A stretch of DNA of 38,747 bases from Leptospiraceae bacterium. GTDB lineage: Bacteria > Spirochaetota > Leptospiria > Leptospirales > Leptospiraceae. Where the stretch lies: contig CANGZW010000022.1 of the NCBI GenBank assembly GCA_947458405.1, positions 1 through 38,747 on the forward strand, written 5' to 3'. This document shows positions 27,250-36,756 of the stretch, piece after piece; positions within the stretch are counted from its first letter, which is position 1; each line of letters begins with the position of its first letter. Under the pieces are notes generated by a model. It did not search any database. It was not told where the DNA came from and saw only the letters and a list, made by a program, of their open reading frames with translations. The translations under genes and the position numbers were made by a program.

Positions 27250-28215
27250 TCATTTTTTAGATACTGCTTTATAAAGTCTATTTAAAAGTGAAAAAGAATC
27301 TTCATCTTCTATAGGTTTTTGGCAGTAAATTATTTCTATTTTTTCTCTTTCGCATTGAATAAAAAAAGAGTATAATTTATTAATATAATCTTTATTATTT
27401 TTTACAATTTCTATTTTTGTTATTTTTGGAATAATTTTAAATCCTATAAATGCAGAATTGTCATAATTATCAATTTGATCTTCATTTTCAATTACTAATA
27501 CATTACACTCAGGTGAATAATGTCTGTATTTTGTTCCGGGACTTTTATTTTGTTCTTCACTATAATCAATCTTTAAACCATCTAGGCTTTTTGTAATTTC
27601 CTGAATGGAGAGTAAACCGGGTCTCAAAATTTTCGGATGTGATACGCTTAGGTCTATGACTGTCGATTCGATACCACCCACACAATCTCCTCCCTCTAAT
27701 ATACAATCAACTTTTCCTATAAAGCTAATCTTGATATCTGAAATCTTCGTAATGGATGGTTTTCCACTTAGATTAGCCGATGGAGCACTCACAGGACCAG
27801 AAATTTTTAACATTTCTTGTGCTATTTTATTAGACGGAATCCTAACACCTATTGTTGGAAGTTCGGTTGAAAAAATTTCTTTTTTCTTTTTTAAGATATA
27901 ACTTATAGGTCCAGGACTTAGTTTTTTTATAATTGAAATAATTTCAAATGTAAGATGTGCATACTCTTCAATTTCATCGATTGAAGAAAAATGTATTATA
28001 AATGGATTGTCAGAGGGTCTATTTTTTATTTTATAAATATTCTTACATGCATATGGTATAAGAGAAGATGCTCCTATACCATATACTGTTTCTGTTGGAA
28101 ATATTACAACTTTTCCACTCTTAAGATATTCTCCTGCTACTTTTGGAATATCTGTTATTTCAGTTTTCAGAATCTCCCTTATTGGGAGGAAGTGATTCCG
28201 CTCTAAGTTCATCAT
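27250..28215 (-). CDS. L-threonylcarbamoyladenylate synthase, Sua5 type
   Basis: Makes threonylcarbamoyl-AMP from threonine, bicarbonate and ATP for the t6A37 modification of ANN-decoding tRNAs. The YrdC domain (about 22-205) has SGKVVIFPTETVYGIGA, IRIPSNKIA-like sequence and SAPSANLSGKPS. The C-terminal Sua5 domain starts after the SPGTKYRHYSPE linker (about 223-234), marking the longer Sua5 form rather than short TsaC. At 321 residues it is slightly short for Sua5. The ATG at 28215, preceded by GAGGAA, overlaps the GH18 gene by 56 bases; no later standard start exists before the domain. Confidence 0.92.
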   Translation of the reverse strand: MMNLERNHFLPIREILKTEITDIPKVAGEYLKSGKVVIFPTETVYGIGASSLIPYACKNIYKIKNRPSDNPFIIHFSSIDEIEEYAHLTFEIISIIKKLSPGPISYILKKKKEIFSTELPTIGVRIPSNKIAQEMLKISGPVSAPSANLSGKPSITKISDIKISFIGKVDCILEGGDCVGGIESTVIDLSVSHPKILRPGLLSIQEITKSLDGLKIDYSEEQNKSPGTKYRHYSPECNVLVIENEDQIDNYDNSAFIGFKIIPKITKIEIVKNNKDYINKLYSFFIQCEREKIEIIYCQKPIEDEDSFSLLNRLYKAVSKK

Positions 28216-29695
28216 TATACTGTTCCTCAGTATTTTTTACCATCTTTGTAGGATCAATTTCGATTTGTTTTACCGGGGGTAATTTATTGGTTACTAGAAG
28301 TCCCAAATAATCATTGATGGATGGATCATTTTCACTTAGGAGTTGCCAAAAAGAAAAACCTGCAAGTTCATATTTTCTAAGTAAATTCATTTTTTCTTCA
28401 AAGGCTTTTTTGTTCATGAAAAATGCTACCCTATCGCAACCCTCAGAGTGATACCAAATACTTGGGTCTTCATAAATTTTATTCTCGTGGATGTATAAAA
28501 ACTTGGTTAAATTTTTCCATGACTTGGAATTTTTATGCTCACTTAAAATCTTAGAAATATTAGTGGGTTGGTACATAGTATGCTGATTATTTCTTATCTT
28601 TGTGGCTGTATCCCAATATACAGCTTTTGCTCTGGTATTACAATTTAATGCCCAATCATATCCATAGGTGGGAATTGCCATATACAATTTATTTGCGGGA
28701 ACTCTGGCTTTTGCATATTCAATGATAGATTTTAACCAAACGTTAGGTGCTTGAGGGCCGGGACCGGGATTTCTGTACTTTCTGGGATGTAATTCGTATG
28801 CCATTATTTTTACCCGATCTGCATATTTCGCTAAAAAGGCATAGTCATGAGTCATCGGACCTCTCCAATTTTCTGAAAAGTCCATTACAATTGGCTTGGA
28901 AAGTCCATTACAACTTGAATTTTTAATTTGTGAAGAAGAAGTTTTAGGGTGTACTGCAACTGAGAGTAATTTTTTTCTAGCTTTTAATTCTTTGCTTAAA
29001 AGAACAATAAACTCTTCAAATTTTTCTTTTTTATTACATGTCATACCTTCGTAATCAATATCAATCCCATCATATCCATAAGTCATAACTTCATTTACAA
29101 TCTCATTTATATGCTTTTCTCTAATATCTCCCCTTCCATTCATACCTATGTTTTCAGATATTTTTTCTTTTGGATTTTCCCATCGAAAAATGGTTGGTAT
29201 TATAAGAACATTTGGATTTAATCTTCTCATTTCTTCGGTTCTTTCTTTCCGACTTGTCTTACTCCAAACACTAATTAACTCTCCAGTGTTTGTAAGACCA
29301 CCTTTCATTGTATATATAAAGGGATGAACTTCATGGTAATTTTTAATATTTTTTACCATTGCAGAATAATCAGAAAACCAGGTAGATGCCCTAAATTTAC
29401 TATTTTTGTCTATACCAATAGCTTCTTCCGCAATTGGAGATTCTACTGATTCGGGGCTCGGTTCTAATTTTTGTTCCTCAGGAATTATAGGGTTTTCAGG
29501 AGTTCTTTCTGCCTCATTTTGAGTTTGTGTTACAGGATTAATTTTCTCTGATTGTAATTGAGGTGGCTCACCATTTCCATGAAAATTTCCCGATAGTAAT
29601 TGAAAACCGGTTAAAAAAAGAATAGTAGATATAAAAGTAGCAGAGGCTAGAATTTTAATTTTAAATTTTGACTCGTTAGACAAGTTGAACTCCAT
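28160..29695 (-). CDS. Membrane-anchored GH18-family glycoside hydrolase
   Basis: A 511-residue protein with an N-terminal membrane anchor (about 13-35), a Pro/Glu-rich linker (about 41-95) and a GH18 TIM-barrel domain (about 100-455). The catalytic DxxDxDxE motif is intact as DGIDIDYE (Asp209 to Glu216), and the barrel-end FSFWQLLSEND is typical. The closest style is the YaaH/chitinase-like branch that acts on peptidoglycan or other N-acetylglucosamine polymers. It begins 2 bases after gspN and so belongs to the secretion gene run. It could be a substrate or an envelope-remodelling helper for assembly; anchoring favours the second. This role is inference. Confidence 0.88.
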   Translation of the reverse strand: MEFNLSNESKFKIKILASATFISTILFLTGFQLLSGNFHGNGEPPQLQSEKINPVTQTQNEAERTPENPIIPEEQKLEPSPESVESPIAEEAIGIDKNSKFRASTWFSDYSAMVKNIKNYHEVHPFIYTMKGGLTNTGELISVWSKTSRKERTEEMRRLNPNVLIIPTIFRWENPKEKISENIGMNGRGDIREKHINEIVNEVMTYGYDGIDIDYEGMTCNKKEKFEEFIVLLSKELKARKKLLSVAVHPKTSSSQIKNSSCNGLSKPIVMDFSENWRGPMTHDYAFLAKYADRVKIMAYELHPRKYRNPGPGPQAPNVWLKSIIEYAKARVPANKLYMAIPTYGYDWALNCNTRAKAVYWDTATKIRNNQHTMYQPTNISKILSEHKNSKSWKNLTKFLYIHENKIYEDPSIWYHSEGCDRVAFFMNKKAFEEKMNLLRKYELAGFSFWQLLSENDPSINDYLGLLVTNKLPPVKQIEIDPTKMVKNTEEQYNDELRAESLPPNKGDSEN

Positions 29696-29697
29696 AG

Positions 29698-30630
29698 TTA
29701 GGGGATTTTAGGGGGATCAGGTAATACATTCGATTCCTCTTTCCCCGGTAAGTTGATATTTATGTTTATTTGAGGATCGGATAATGTCCCCTGAAGAGGT
29801 ATACATGCCTCTTTTCCATCTTTCGCTAAAAGACTCAAGGTGTCTGACAAATCTTGTCTTTCAATGATAAATTCTTTGGAAAGTTTGGGACAAATTTCCA
29901 TATCCAGTCTGGATGCTTTAAAAATTGGAGAAATATCCATCCTTCCTTTTAAAGTTATTTTCGCAATTGATAGATCAAATATCGCTTTTTCAAATGAGAT
30001 TCGATTACCATTTTTTTTCATATTTAGATTTATAGATTTTATACTGGTTCCGGATAAATCACCTAGAATTGGGAAAGAGGGAATTTTAGGAATTTTTCCT
30101 CCTACAATGGAGATCGTTAAACCACCATTGAGTACAGGATTTTCTCTTTCAGACAAAATTAGATTTATATCGGTTTTTAAAGATTTAGCATTTAGAAGAA
30201 GGTCATCAGTTTCTAAAACAAATGAGAGTGCTTCCATTTGTGTGAGTATATTTCCTTTGTAGAGCTCTGGAATATCCACATCAAATTGAATTTCTTCTGA
30301 CTTGATTTCAATGTTATCCTTAGTGACCATATATAAGGAATCGACAGATTTTGTACCGAGAATAGGAAAATTCAATTTTTTGAAATCAATAATAAATCCT
30401 GAATTTTGAGTATTTTTTGTGATAAAGAATCGAATTATTTCTTCAATAGGAAAAAGTAAGACAACAAACAAAAAAAGTCCCAAAATTCCGCCCAAAAAAA
30501 GCATTGTGATTTGTTTGTATGATAAGGAATTGTCATAATGATCTGAATCATCTTCGATGAAATCTTCTTTGGGAAATAATTCATCAACTGGTTCTTCTAC
30601 TTGTTCTAATTCTTTTTCAGGCTCAGCCAT
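29698..30630 (-). CDS. gspN: Type II secretion system protein N-like
   Basis: A 310-residue bitopic inner-membrane protein: acidic cytoplasmic N-terminus (about 1-40), one membrane helix (about 45-67) and a periplasmic beta-rich domain similar to GspN/AsmA-like sequence (GGLTISIVGGKIPKIPSFP, LKGRMDISPIF). Position after gspM supports GspN more than the sequence alone. The ATG at 30630 overlaps the gspM stop by 8 bases; an in-frame TTG at 30642 is less likely. A Pro-rich end (NVLPDPPKIP) closes the protein. Confidence 0.7.
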   Translation of the reverse strand: MAEPEKELEQVEEPVDELFPKEDFIEDDSDHYDNSLSYKQITMLFLGGILGLFLFVVLLFPIEEIIRFFITKNTQNSGFIIDFKKLNFPILGTKSVDSLYMVTKDNIEIKSEEIQFDVDIPELYKGNILTQMEALSFVLETDDLLLNAKSLKTDINLILSERENPVLNGGLTISIVGGKIPKIPSFPILGDLSGTSIKSINLNMKKNGNRISFEKAIFDLSIAKITLKGRMDISPIFKASRLDMEICPKLSKEFIIERQDLSDTLSLLAKDGKEACIPLQGTLSDPQINININLPGKEESNVLPDPPKIP

Positions 30631-31147
30631 TTTTCTTACCAATTTTACTATAGGAAGAGAGCTTTAAATTAACATCATATACTTCTTTTCCAGCGATTGG
30701 TTTTCTAAAACTTATGTAATCTATTTTGCTATTAATTTGTTTGTTCATTTCTACATCATAAATTAACTTAAAAATATCCTGCAAGGGAACTGAGCGAAAA
30801 GTAATATCTATGGTAGTTCTATTGTAATTTTTTAAAATCATAGAGTTTGTATCTTTCATAGTTTGGACTCTATCTTTTAAAGAATACCTTAACATTATAG
30901 TGTCTAATTTTGCATAAATATCACTAATCTTCTCCTCATCTCCGGATTTTAGTGATCTATAATAATTATTATCTTGAATCGCTTTTTCTAGTGCGGGAAA
31001 ATTACTTCTAGTTTCAATCACCTGTTGACTAAGCTCGACCCTATACTGGTAAAGGGAATTTATAATATTTAAAAATAATAATAATAAAAGAACTCCAACT
31101 CCCCCGAATAATAGAAGTCTTTCTCTCTCATCAAGTTTATTCAGCAT
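30623..31147 (-). CDS. gspM: Type II secretion system protein M-like
   Basis: A 174-residue inner-membrane protein of GspM/PilO style: short cytoplasmic N-terminus (MLNKLDERERLLLFGG), one membrane helix (about 12-32), a coiled segment, and a ferredoxin-like periplasmic domain with ITFRSVPLQDIFKLIYDVE. The frame is open to 31195, but the ATG at 31147 has an AAGGGGG ribosome binding site at 7-11 bases and begins at the family's usual place. It overlaps gspL by 11 bases and gspN by 8. GspM binds GspL and anchors the inner-membrane platform. Confidence 0.75.
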   Translation of the reverse strand: MLNKLDERERLLLFGGVGVLLLLLFLNIINSLYQYRVELSQQVIETRSNFPALEKAIQDNNYYRSLKSGDEEKISDIYAKLDTIMLRYSLKDRVQTMKDTNSMILKNYNRTTIDITFRSVPLQDIFKLIYDVEMNKQINSKIDYISFRKPIAGKEVYDVNLKLSSYSKIGKKNG

Positions 31148-32789
31148 TTGAATCCCCCTTTGATTCCTTTGGGCTTTTTTCGGAGCCGCTGGCAATCTCT
31201 AATTTAATTTTAAAACTCACTCTTAGTTTTGTAACACCCTGTATTAATCTTTTGTTCTGAACATCTATGTTTTTAAATAATTTACTTCTTTCTAACGAAT
31301 TTTGAAGAGTTCCCAGGTCGCTAAACTCATCAACCTTTCCATAGATATGAATTTCATTTCCATCATAAGTAAATTGTTCTAATACAAAATTTAATTCATC
31401 CTTAGGGGGAAATAAATTGGTAATTTCGAAAATAAGATCCAGAATACTCTCTTTACCCAAAAAGAGTCTGACTATTTCTGATTTTTTTTGTTCTTTTTTT
31501 ACTTCGGAGAGAGCTTCTGCCATCACATCATCTTCTTCTGCGAGTTCTCTACCAAATCCCTGTTTGAATCTTTCTCTTAAAACTTCTTCTTGGGATTGAA
31601 TTTTCTTTTTATCATTGAGAATACTCAATAAGAATACAGAGGAAAGTATTCCTAAGGAAATTCCTAGTATAATAATATGAGTTTTAAAATCAGAAAATTT
31701 AAAATTATTTTTATTTAACCTCTTAGAAAACTCATCTGTTAAAAAATTTACCTGCTCTTGTTTTCTGAGTCTATAATGATAACTCATAGAAACACAGTTG
31801 TTATACAACTCATCATTAATATCTAAAAAGTCATATCTTTTATAGACAAAACCTGTTAAATCAAAAAGGAATTTTTCTGTATCGGAAAATAAAGAACCGC
31901 CACCGGATAAATAAATAGTTAAGGGCCTTTCCGAAGATCTAATTGTATGGATACTTTTTAATACTTCATTGGCTATTTCTTTGATGGACTCTTTGATTAC
32001 ATTAAAAATTTCTATTATATTTTCATTAGATATAATAAATCTTTTTCTTAAATTTTCTATTTCTTCGGGTGTGGGATCATAGATACTAAAATTGATGGAG
32101 TGTTTAAAATCTTCAGCTTCTTCAGAGCTCATTCTAAGGAGTTTTCTAATTTTATCCGTGATAAAATCTCCCCCTCCCGCAAAGAATCTGGAATGAATCA
32201 ATCTTCCCCTTTCTAATATATTAAAAATACTTACTTTCCCGCCTATATCCAATTGACCATAATGAGAATCATGAATAGTCTTTGTATAAAAGTATTTACC
32301 CGAAGCACTCAGTGTAATTGGGTCGGTACTCATACATTTTAATGAAATATCTGACCTAGAAAATGGAACCGCCGATTTTTCAACATCTATATTGTGCGAG
32401 GAAAATGTAATTACTCTTGTTGCTTCAGCTTCTATTCTACTAATTGTTCCCTGTACTACCATATCTTCAATAGGAAAAGGTACTACATTTTCCACTTCAA
32501 ATGGTATGACTTCCCTAACTGCTTTCTCATTCCCTAGGGGTACTACAATGTCTCGAATAAAAATTTTATCTAAGGGTATATTTATAATAAATGTTGATTC
32601 CTCTGGAAAAAAACTTTGAATAAACCTAACTATGTTGTATTCATATTCATCACCCTCATCGGATTCAAAACGAACTAATTTTAATGATTCCGATCTGAGA
32701 ATTGTAACACTTCCGAGAATTTCTTTATACAATACACCTTTAATGTATGAAGTTCCATAATCAATTGCTAGATATTGCTCGTATATCAC
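31137..32789 (-). CDS. gspL: Type II secretion system protein L / PilM-like (actin-like cytoplasmic domain)
   Basis: A 550-residue protein from the GTG at 32789, which immediately follows the gspK stop and has GAGGA 5-6 bases upstream; the open frame reaches 32834 but would run into gspK. The cytoplasmic ASKHA-fold domain (about 1-340) begins YLAIDYGTSYIKG and has the nucleotide-loop phrase IYLSGGGSLF. A membrane helix at about 370-392 and a periplasmic ferredoxin-like domain follow. GspL links the GspE ATPase to the periplasmic parts. No gspE is in the window. Confidence 0.85.
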   Translation of the reverse strand: MIYEQYLAIDYGTSYIKGVLYKEILGSVTILRSESLKLVRFESDEGDEYEYNIVRFIQSFFPEESTFIINIPLDKIFIRDIVVPLGNEKAVREVIPFEVENVVPFPIEDMVVQGTISRIEAEATRVITFSSHNIDVEKSAVPFSRSDISLKCMSTDPITLSASGKYFYTKTIHDSHYGQLDIGGKVSIFNILERGRLIHSRFFAGGGDFITDKIRKLLRMSSEEAEDFKHSINFSIYDPTPEEIENLRKRFIISNENIIEIFNVIKESIKEIANEVLKSIHTIRSSERPLTIYLSGGGSLFSDTEKFLFDLTGFVYKRYDFLDINDELYNNCVSMSYHYRLRKQEQVNFLTDEFSKRLNKNNFKFSDFKTHIIILGISLGILSSVFLLSILNDKKKIQSQEEVLRERFKQGFGRELAEEDDVMAEALSEVKKEQKKSEIVRLFLGKESILDLIFEITNLFPPKDELNFVLEQFTYDGNEIHIYGKVDEFSDLGTLQNSLERSKLFKNIDVQNKRLIQGVTKLRVSFKIKLEIASGSEKSPKESKGDSNAE

Positions 32790-32790
32790 A

Positions 32791-33870
32791 TTAGTCCTCG
32801 GAATAGAAAAGTATTTGATCGTTTGGTAAATCAAATAGACAGGTGACTCTTCTCATAGCTTTTCCAAATTTTCCCACACCCACAATTCTATAAATCTCAC
32901 CTTTAGTTTTTACTCTTCCACCGGATACAGCAGTTCCATCCCCGGCTAATTCACTATAGAGAGTAAATCCACTTGCAGTTTTAGTTTGAAATTCGGCAAA
33001 TTTTTCAATGTCTTTCAATTCTTTTATATAACCGCCTTTTTCAAGTTTAAACTTTAACAGCTTCATTGCCGCCTGTTTTGTCATATACTCAGAGAGTGAC
33101 ATGACAACATGATAGGGGGCGGCATTTATATTTATCCTATCATCACTGGTATCCCTATATGGAAGGTAGGCAGTGATATTATTAGATAGCACAAAATCAA
33201 GATCTGTAACAAGAAGTTTTTCCTCTTCAGTGAGAAAATCCTTAGAATTATTTTTATCATAATCAGAAGATTTTAAGGATTCGTATATGAGCTTTCGGTT
33301 ATATCCTTTGACGGAAGTTAGCTCGGATAGTGTAAAAAGAGGACCATTTTTTATTTTTCGTGGAGGTTTTAATCCATTGTAGTAAAAAATTTCTGCCCCA
33401 TTTCCGATCTCCTCTGAATTTTCATCGATCCAATCCATGATGGGAAAAATTTTTTCTCTCGGAATTGACAATTGTTCATAAAGTTTTTGGAGCATCTCCT
33501 GAACTCTCAAATTCGGTTGTTGGTCATAAGCTCTTATCAAGTAGTTAATATTTATTTTTCCATCTTCGGGAGAAATTTTGTAAAAGATTGTCCCATTACC
33601 CAGAGGAACGGGGGGTGGATTGAATGCGATTCCGGATTGGTATAAAACTTCTTCGGGGATTTTTTTAAGGGCTCCCAAACCCCCCTGCATGCCCGCCCTG
33701 GCGAGTAAAAAAGCTTTGTAGCCCTGAGCATTGGTTTTGGATATTTCGTACTCTGTTGCCATTTCCTTGAAGTATGTTATGGATGTAAAAAAGGAGGCAG
33801 ATCCAATGCTAACGACAAGCATAATTATGATCATACCATTTTTAGAAAATAAATTAGGATTTATTTTCAT
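32791..33870 (-). CDS. gspK: Type II secretion minor pseudopilin GspK
   Basis: A 359-residue pseudopilin, the largest of the tip complex. A short leader ends in Gly12, followed by MIIIMLVVSIGSASFF; the Glu usual at position 5 of pseudopilins is absent, as expected for GspK. The long globular domain contains the family phrases IFPIMDWIDEN and DDRININAAPYHVVMSL (compare NiNTAP). The ATG at 33870 overlaps the gspJ stop as ATGA. Its stop abuts the gspL GTG. The prepilin peptidase needed for maturation is not in the window. Confidence 0.92.
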   Translation of the reverse strand: MKINPNLFSKNGMIIIMLVVSIGSASFFTSITYFKEMATEYEISKTNAQGYKAFLLARAGMQGGLGALKKIPEEVLYQSGIAFNPPPVPLGNGTIFYKISPEDGKININYLIRAYDQQPNLRVQEMLQKLYEQLSIPREKIFPIMDWIDENSEEIGNGAEIFYYNGLKPPRKIKNGPLFTLSELTSVKGYNRKLIYESLKSSDYDKNNSKDFLTEEEKLLVTDLDFVLSNNITAYLPYRDTSDDRININAAPYHVVMSLSEYMTKQAAMKLLKFKLEKGGYIKELKDIEKFAEFQTKTASGFTLYSELAGDGTAVSGGRVKTKGEIYRIVGVGKFGKAMRRVTCLFDLPNDQILFYSED

Positions 33871-34577
33871 TTGAAAAATATTCCCGGATAGGCAAGAGAT
33901 TCATATTTCATTTCAGTATCACCTACAACTGCGATTATTTCAATCCTAATTAGTTTCGGTACTTTTTTTACGTCTTTGGTGTCCCACTCGTCCTGCCATT
34001 TGTCTCCCCTCTGGGAGTATTTTAATTGAAAGCTGGTTACATGTTCCAACAGAATATGCTCTATTCCACCATTTAAGGGATCCTTATCTACCATTTCATC
34101 TTCACGTCGAATCAAATTAAATTCTTCCTGCTTATTTTCCATGGGCTTCAAAAAAAAAGATACTTCTCGAATGGCGGGAGATCCAATTTCTTCTGAATTG
34201 GGATGATTTGCCGCAAAGATAATTTTATCCCTCCTTGCACCCTGCACCCCATCTGTTTTTCCTATAAAGACTAAGTTTCTATGTCCATCTACATAATAGG
34301 TTTGAGAGATTGTAGAACGCACATTTTCAAGTGCAAAAAAAATATTCTGTTTAGATGTCCCTCCCTTGGGAGCTGTATTACGAGAGATTTTTAGTGCAGT
34401 GTAATATGTAGAAAAGATTCCAGTGAAAATAACTCCCAAGAGAGCTACTACTATGGATAATTCAATTAATGTTAAACCAGTTCTTAATTTTAAAAATAGA
34501 TTACTGTTTTTATTTTTAGTATTATCAGGAAAAGATAATTTATTAATTTTTGAGTGAAGACAATATTTTGCAATCAA
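33867..34577 (-). CDS. gspJ: Type II secretion minor pseudopilin GspJ
   Basis: A 236-residue pseudopilin with the prepilin cleavage pattern RTG/LTLIELSIVVALLG (Glu at +5 present) after an unusually long leader of about 34 residues. The rest resembles GspJ (RDKIIFAANHP, ISQTYYVDGHRNL). No ATG lies upstream of the cleavage site in frame; the TTG at 34577, with AGGG 6 bases before it, is the likely start. It is the first gsp gene in transcription order, 36 bases after the small exported protein gene. gspG, H and I, which usually precede it, are not present. Confidence 0.88.
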   Translation of the reverse strand: MIAKYCLHSKINKLSFPDNTKNKNSNLFLKLRTGLTLIELSIVVALLGVIFTGIFSTYYTALKISRNTAPKGGTSKQNIFFALENVRSTISQTYYVDGHRNLVFIGKTDGVQGARRDKIIFAANHPNSEEIGSPAIREVSFFLKPMENKQEEFNLIRREDEMVDKDPLNGGIEHILLEHVTSFQLKYSQRGDKWQDEWDTKDVKKVPKLIRIEIIAVVGDTEMKYESLAYPGIFFK

Positions 34578-34613
34578 TGGTAACCCTAAATTTGAAGATA
34601 TTCAAATTTCATA

Positions 34614-35084
34614 TTATTTTAATACTTCATCGAGGGATGTAGATTCGAATGAGTCGAGAAGGTAGATGGGTTTATTCATGGGGCTAAATTTATTTTCATT
34701 AGTGATTTCAGCTTTTTTTTGTATTTGGGGAGGATGAAAGTTTTTTTTTGATTTTTCATCATAATTTAAAATAATTCCAAAGAACCTTCCTTTTATTCTG
34801 TAGGCCTGTCCTACAAAAAGACCAACTATTGTATTTTCTGCTTCTCTGTCTAAATGATCCCTTCTGTATTTAAAATATACCTCCTGACCATCTAAGTCAT
34901 AAAATACAACATAATCCGAGTCTTTTCCCTTATAAAAAAGTTTCCAATCATTGGGAAAATTTGATTCTTTTTTGAATTCTAAGACTCTTTTTTCTTTAAA
35001 ACTTATATCTTTTTCATATCTTTGGGAGTTTATAGAGAATGAAAAAAAAAATAGATTTATGAATAGTAAATAAATAATTTTCAT
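34614..35084 (-). CDS. Small exported protein of unknown function upstream of gspJ
   Basis: A 156-residue protein with a signal peptide ([20 protein letters not shown]) and no further membrane segment. The mature part is rich in aromatic and charged residues, for example KLFYKGKDSDYVVFYDLDGQEVYFKYR and GRFFGIILNYDEKSKKNFH. I do not recognise a family. It overlaps the HEAT-repeat gene as ATGA and precedes gspJ by 36 bases, so it may be tied to secretion, in the way some small GspC-like or pilot proteins are. That is a guess from position only. Confidence 0.65.
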   Translation of the reverse strand: MKIIYLLFINLFFFSFSINSQRYEKDISFKEKRVLEFKKESNFPNDWKLFYKGKDSDYVVFYDLDGQEVYFKYRRDHLDREAENTIVGLFVGQAYRIKGRFFGIILNYDEKSKKNFHPPQIQKKAEITNENKFSPMNKPIYLLDSFESTSLDEVLK

Positions 35085-36280
35085 TTTTTTGTATCAGGAA
35101 AGGTGGGTGTACCGGAATCAGGAGTTGGCGTATTACGTTTTTTTAGATCTTCAAGAGCTTTTTTAGCTACTTCCTGAACTTTTTTACTTGGATCACGTTG
35201 TGCTTTGTATTCCAATAATTCTATGACTTCCTTGTTATCAATTTCTCCGAGCTGCTTAACTGCTCTCAATCTAACGTTGGCATCGTCATCTTTTGCATAG
35301 CTGACCAAATCCTTTAAAATTTCCGTATCACCGAGAATCACGAGGGCGGCAATGGAATAAATTTTTAGATTTGAAAGTCTTTTAATATCGAGTTTACTTT
35401 TTGATTCATTTATTTTATCTAAAATAGATTTAATTTTAGGAATTGATTTTTGAGAATTCATCTTACCGAGAGCGTTCACAGCAAATGCACGTGTCATTGG
35501 TTCTTCATTTTCGTCTAAGGCAACATCGATAAGAGCGGACTCTGCCCTTAGATCCTTTACTTTTCCGAAAAAGAGGGCTATTGCCGAGCGAATATTTGTG
35601 TGGGTACTTTTTTCTTTGAATTTTTCTTCTAAAAATTCAGCTGCCTGCTTTCCGTTGTTCAGCTCACTGAGTGCAGTGATTGCACTGGCGGTTATGGCTT
35701 GGTTTTTGGAAAAGTCCTGGTTTTTGATGAAATTTAATAATTCTGGAGTAGCTTCTTCAATTTTTAGACGTTGGACGGCGGAAATTGCGGCTTCCTTGAC
35801 ATCTTCATTTTTATCGGAGAGAGTGGAAATAATGTTTTGTGTATCCTTATTGTACTCAACTTCGGCAAGGGTGCGAAGACAAAAGACTTTCACCCCCATA
35901 TCATTTTCATTTGCAAGTATAGTCGATATCGCTTTGTAAAGCTCTTCAGCATGTTCCCTTGGAAAATGAATGACTTCCCGCATGGCTTCTTTTCTTTCCC
36001 GATTGCTTCCAAATTTTAGGATTTTTTCGATGATTTCTTTTTTCTTAAGAATTTGATCATTTGTTAGGCCTGAGGGTGCGGCCTGTTTCTTTTTTTTTCG
36101 GGATGATTCCGGTTCTTTGGAAGTTTCTACATCTCGAATAAATTCAGAGGATTCGGAAGTATTCTCGTTTTCTGGGGAAGTAGTTGTAGCTACCCCTGCC
36201 TTTTCGATTGAAAAAAGGGAGGTATTTAAAATAACAAATAGGAAAAAACTAGGTAGGTTTTTTAAGACTATTATTTTCAA
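35081..36280 (-). CDS. Exported HEAT-repeat protein
   Basis: A 399-residue protein from the TTG at 36280 (reading [15 protein letters not shown]), which places a signal peptide (about 1-24) at the N-terminus; the open frame reaches 36454, but that part overlaps the response regulator and looks like noise. A low-complexity Glu/Ser/Lys linker follows, then about eight HEAT-type helical repeats such as [52 protein letters not shown] and [18 protein letters not shown]. It ends in a Pro/Thr tail. Such repeats make protein contacts; the partner is unknown. It overlaps the response regulator gene by 32 bases. Confidence 0.8.
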   Translation of the reverse strand: MKIIVLKNLPSFFLFVILNTSLFSIEKAGVATTTSPENENTSESSEFIRDVETSKEPESSRKKKKQAAPSGLTNDQILKKKEIIEKILKFGSNRERKEAMREVIHFPREHAEELYKAISTILANENDMGVKVFCLRTLAEVEYNKDTQNIISTLSDKNEDVKEAAISAVQRLKIEEATPELLNFIKNQDFSKNQAITASAITALSELNNGKQAAEFLEEKFKEKSTHTNIRSAIALFFGKVKDLRAESALIDVALDENEEPMTRAFAVNALGKMNSQKSIPKIKSILDKINESKSKLDIKRLSNLKIYSIAALVILGDTEILKDLVSYAKDDDANVRLRAVKQLGEIDNKEVIELLEYKAQRDPSKKVQEVAKKALEDLKKRNTPTPDSGTPTFPDTKK

Positions 36281-36737
36281 ACTCGAGTTCTTGTATTTTT
36301 TTGTTAAGCTCTCTAAGCATGTGTTGATTTTCAAGATTTTGACGAAATTTGTTGATAAGATCTTGGATATCACGACTGAGTAGGTCGATGTTCCAGGGTT
36401 TTTCCACATAGCGGTTGAGTCCCCCATAATTAATGGCACGGATGGCAGAATCAAGTCCTGCCTGTCCTGTTAGTAAAATTTTGATAGTATCCGGAAGTTT
36501 TTTATGAATTTCTTCCAGAAACTTATCGCCTTTCATTCCGGGCATTACTTGATCCGAAATGATAACTTCGATAACTTCTCCACTTTCCTGGACATCATCA
36601 ATAAGACTAAGAGCAACTTCAGCACTGTCTGCAATTTCGATATAATGTGTATTTTGAAATCGTTCCCTTAATTGTTCTTGAAGAGTCTCTAGAACACTGG
36701 AATCGTCATCTACACATATCATATATCCCTTGGTCAT
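36249..36737 (-). CDS. Single-domain response regulator with coiled-coil tail
   Basis: A 162-residue CheY-like receiver. The acidic pocket is Asp10-Asp11-Asp12, the phosphorylation site Asp62 ([14 protein letters not shown]), the switch Thr90 ([16 protein letters not shown]) and Lys113 in VEKPWN. The [11 protein letters not shown] form is typical of receivers attached to or serving HD-GYP and similar outputs. After the receiver a helix (about 128-160; [12 protein letters not shown], then [17 protein letters not shown]) forms a coiled coil, but no output domain. AAGGAG lies before the ATG. It heads the long minus-strand run; no histidine kinase is in the window. Confidence 0.92.
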   Translation of the reverse strand: MTKGYMICVDDDSSVLETLQEQLRERFQNTHYIEIADSAEVALSLIDDVQESGEVIEVIISDQVMPGMKGDKFLEEIHKKLPDTIKILLTGQAGLDSAIRAINYGGLNRYVEKPWNIDLLSRDIQDLINKFRQNLENQHMLRELNKKIQELEFENNSLKKPT

Positions 36738-36756
36738 CTAAATCTCTCCTTATTTA

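Noticed and set aside
36281-36454. N-terminal extension of the HEAT-repeat frame
   Set aside because: It overlaps the response regulator in another frame, shows no domain, and would bury the signal peptide.
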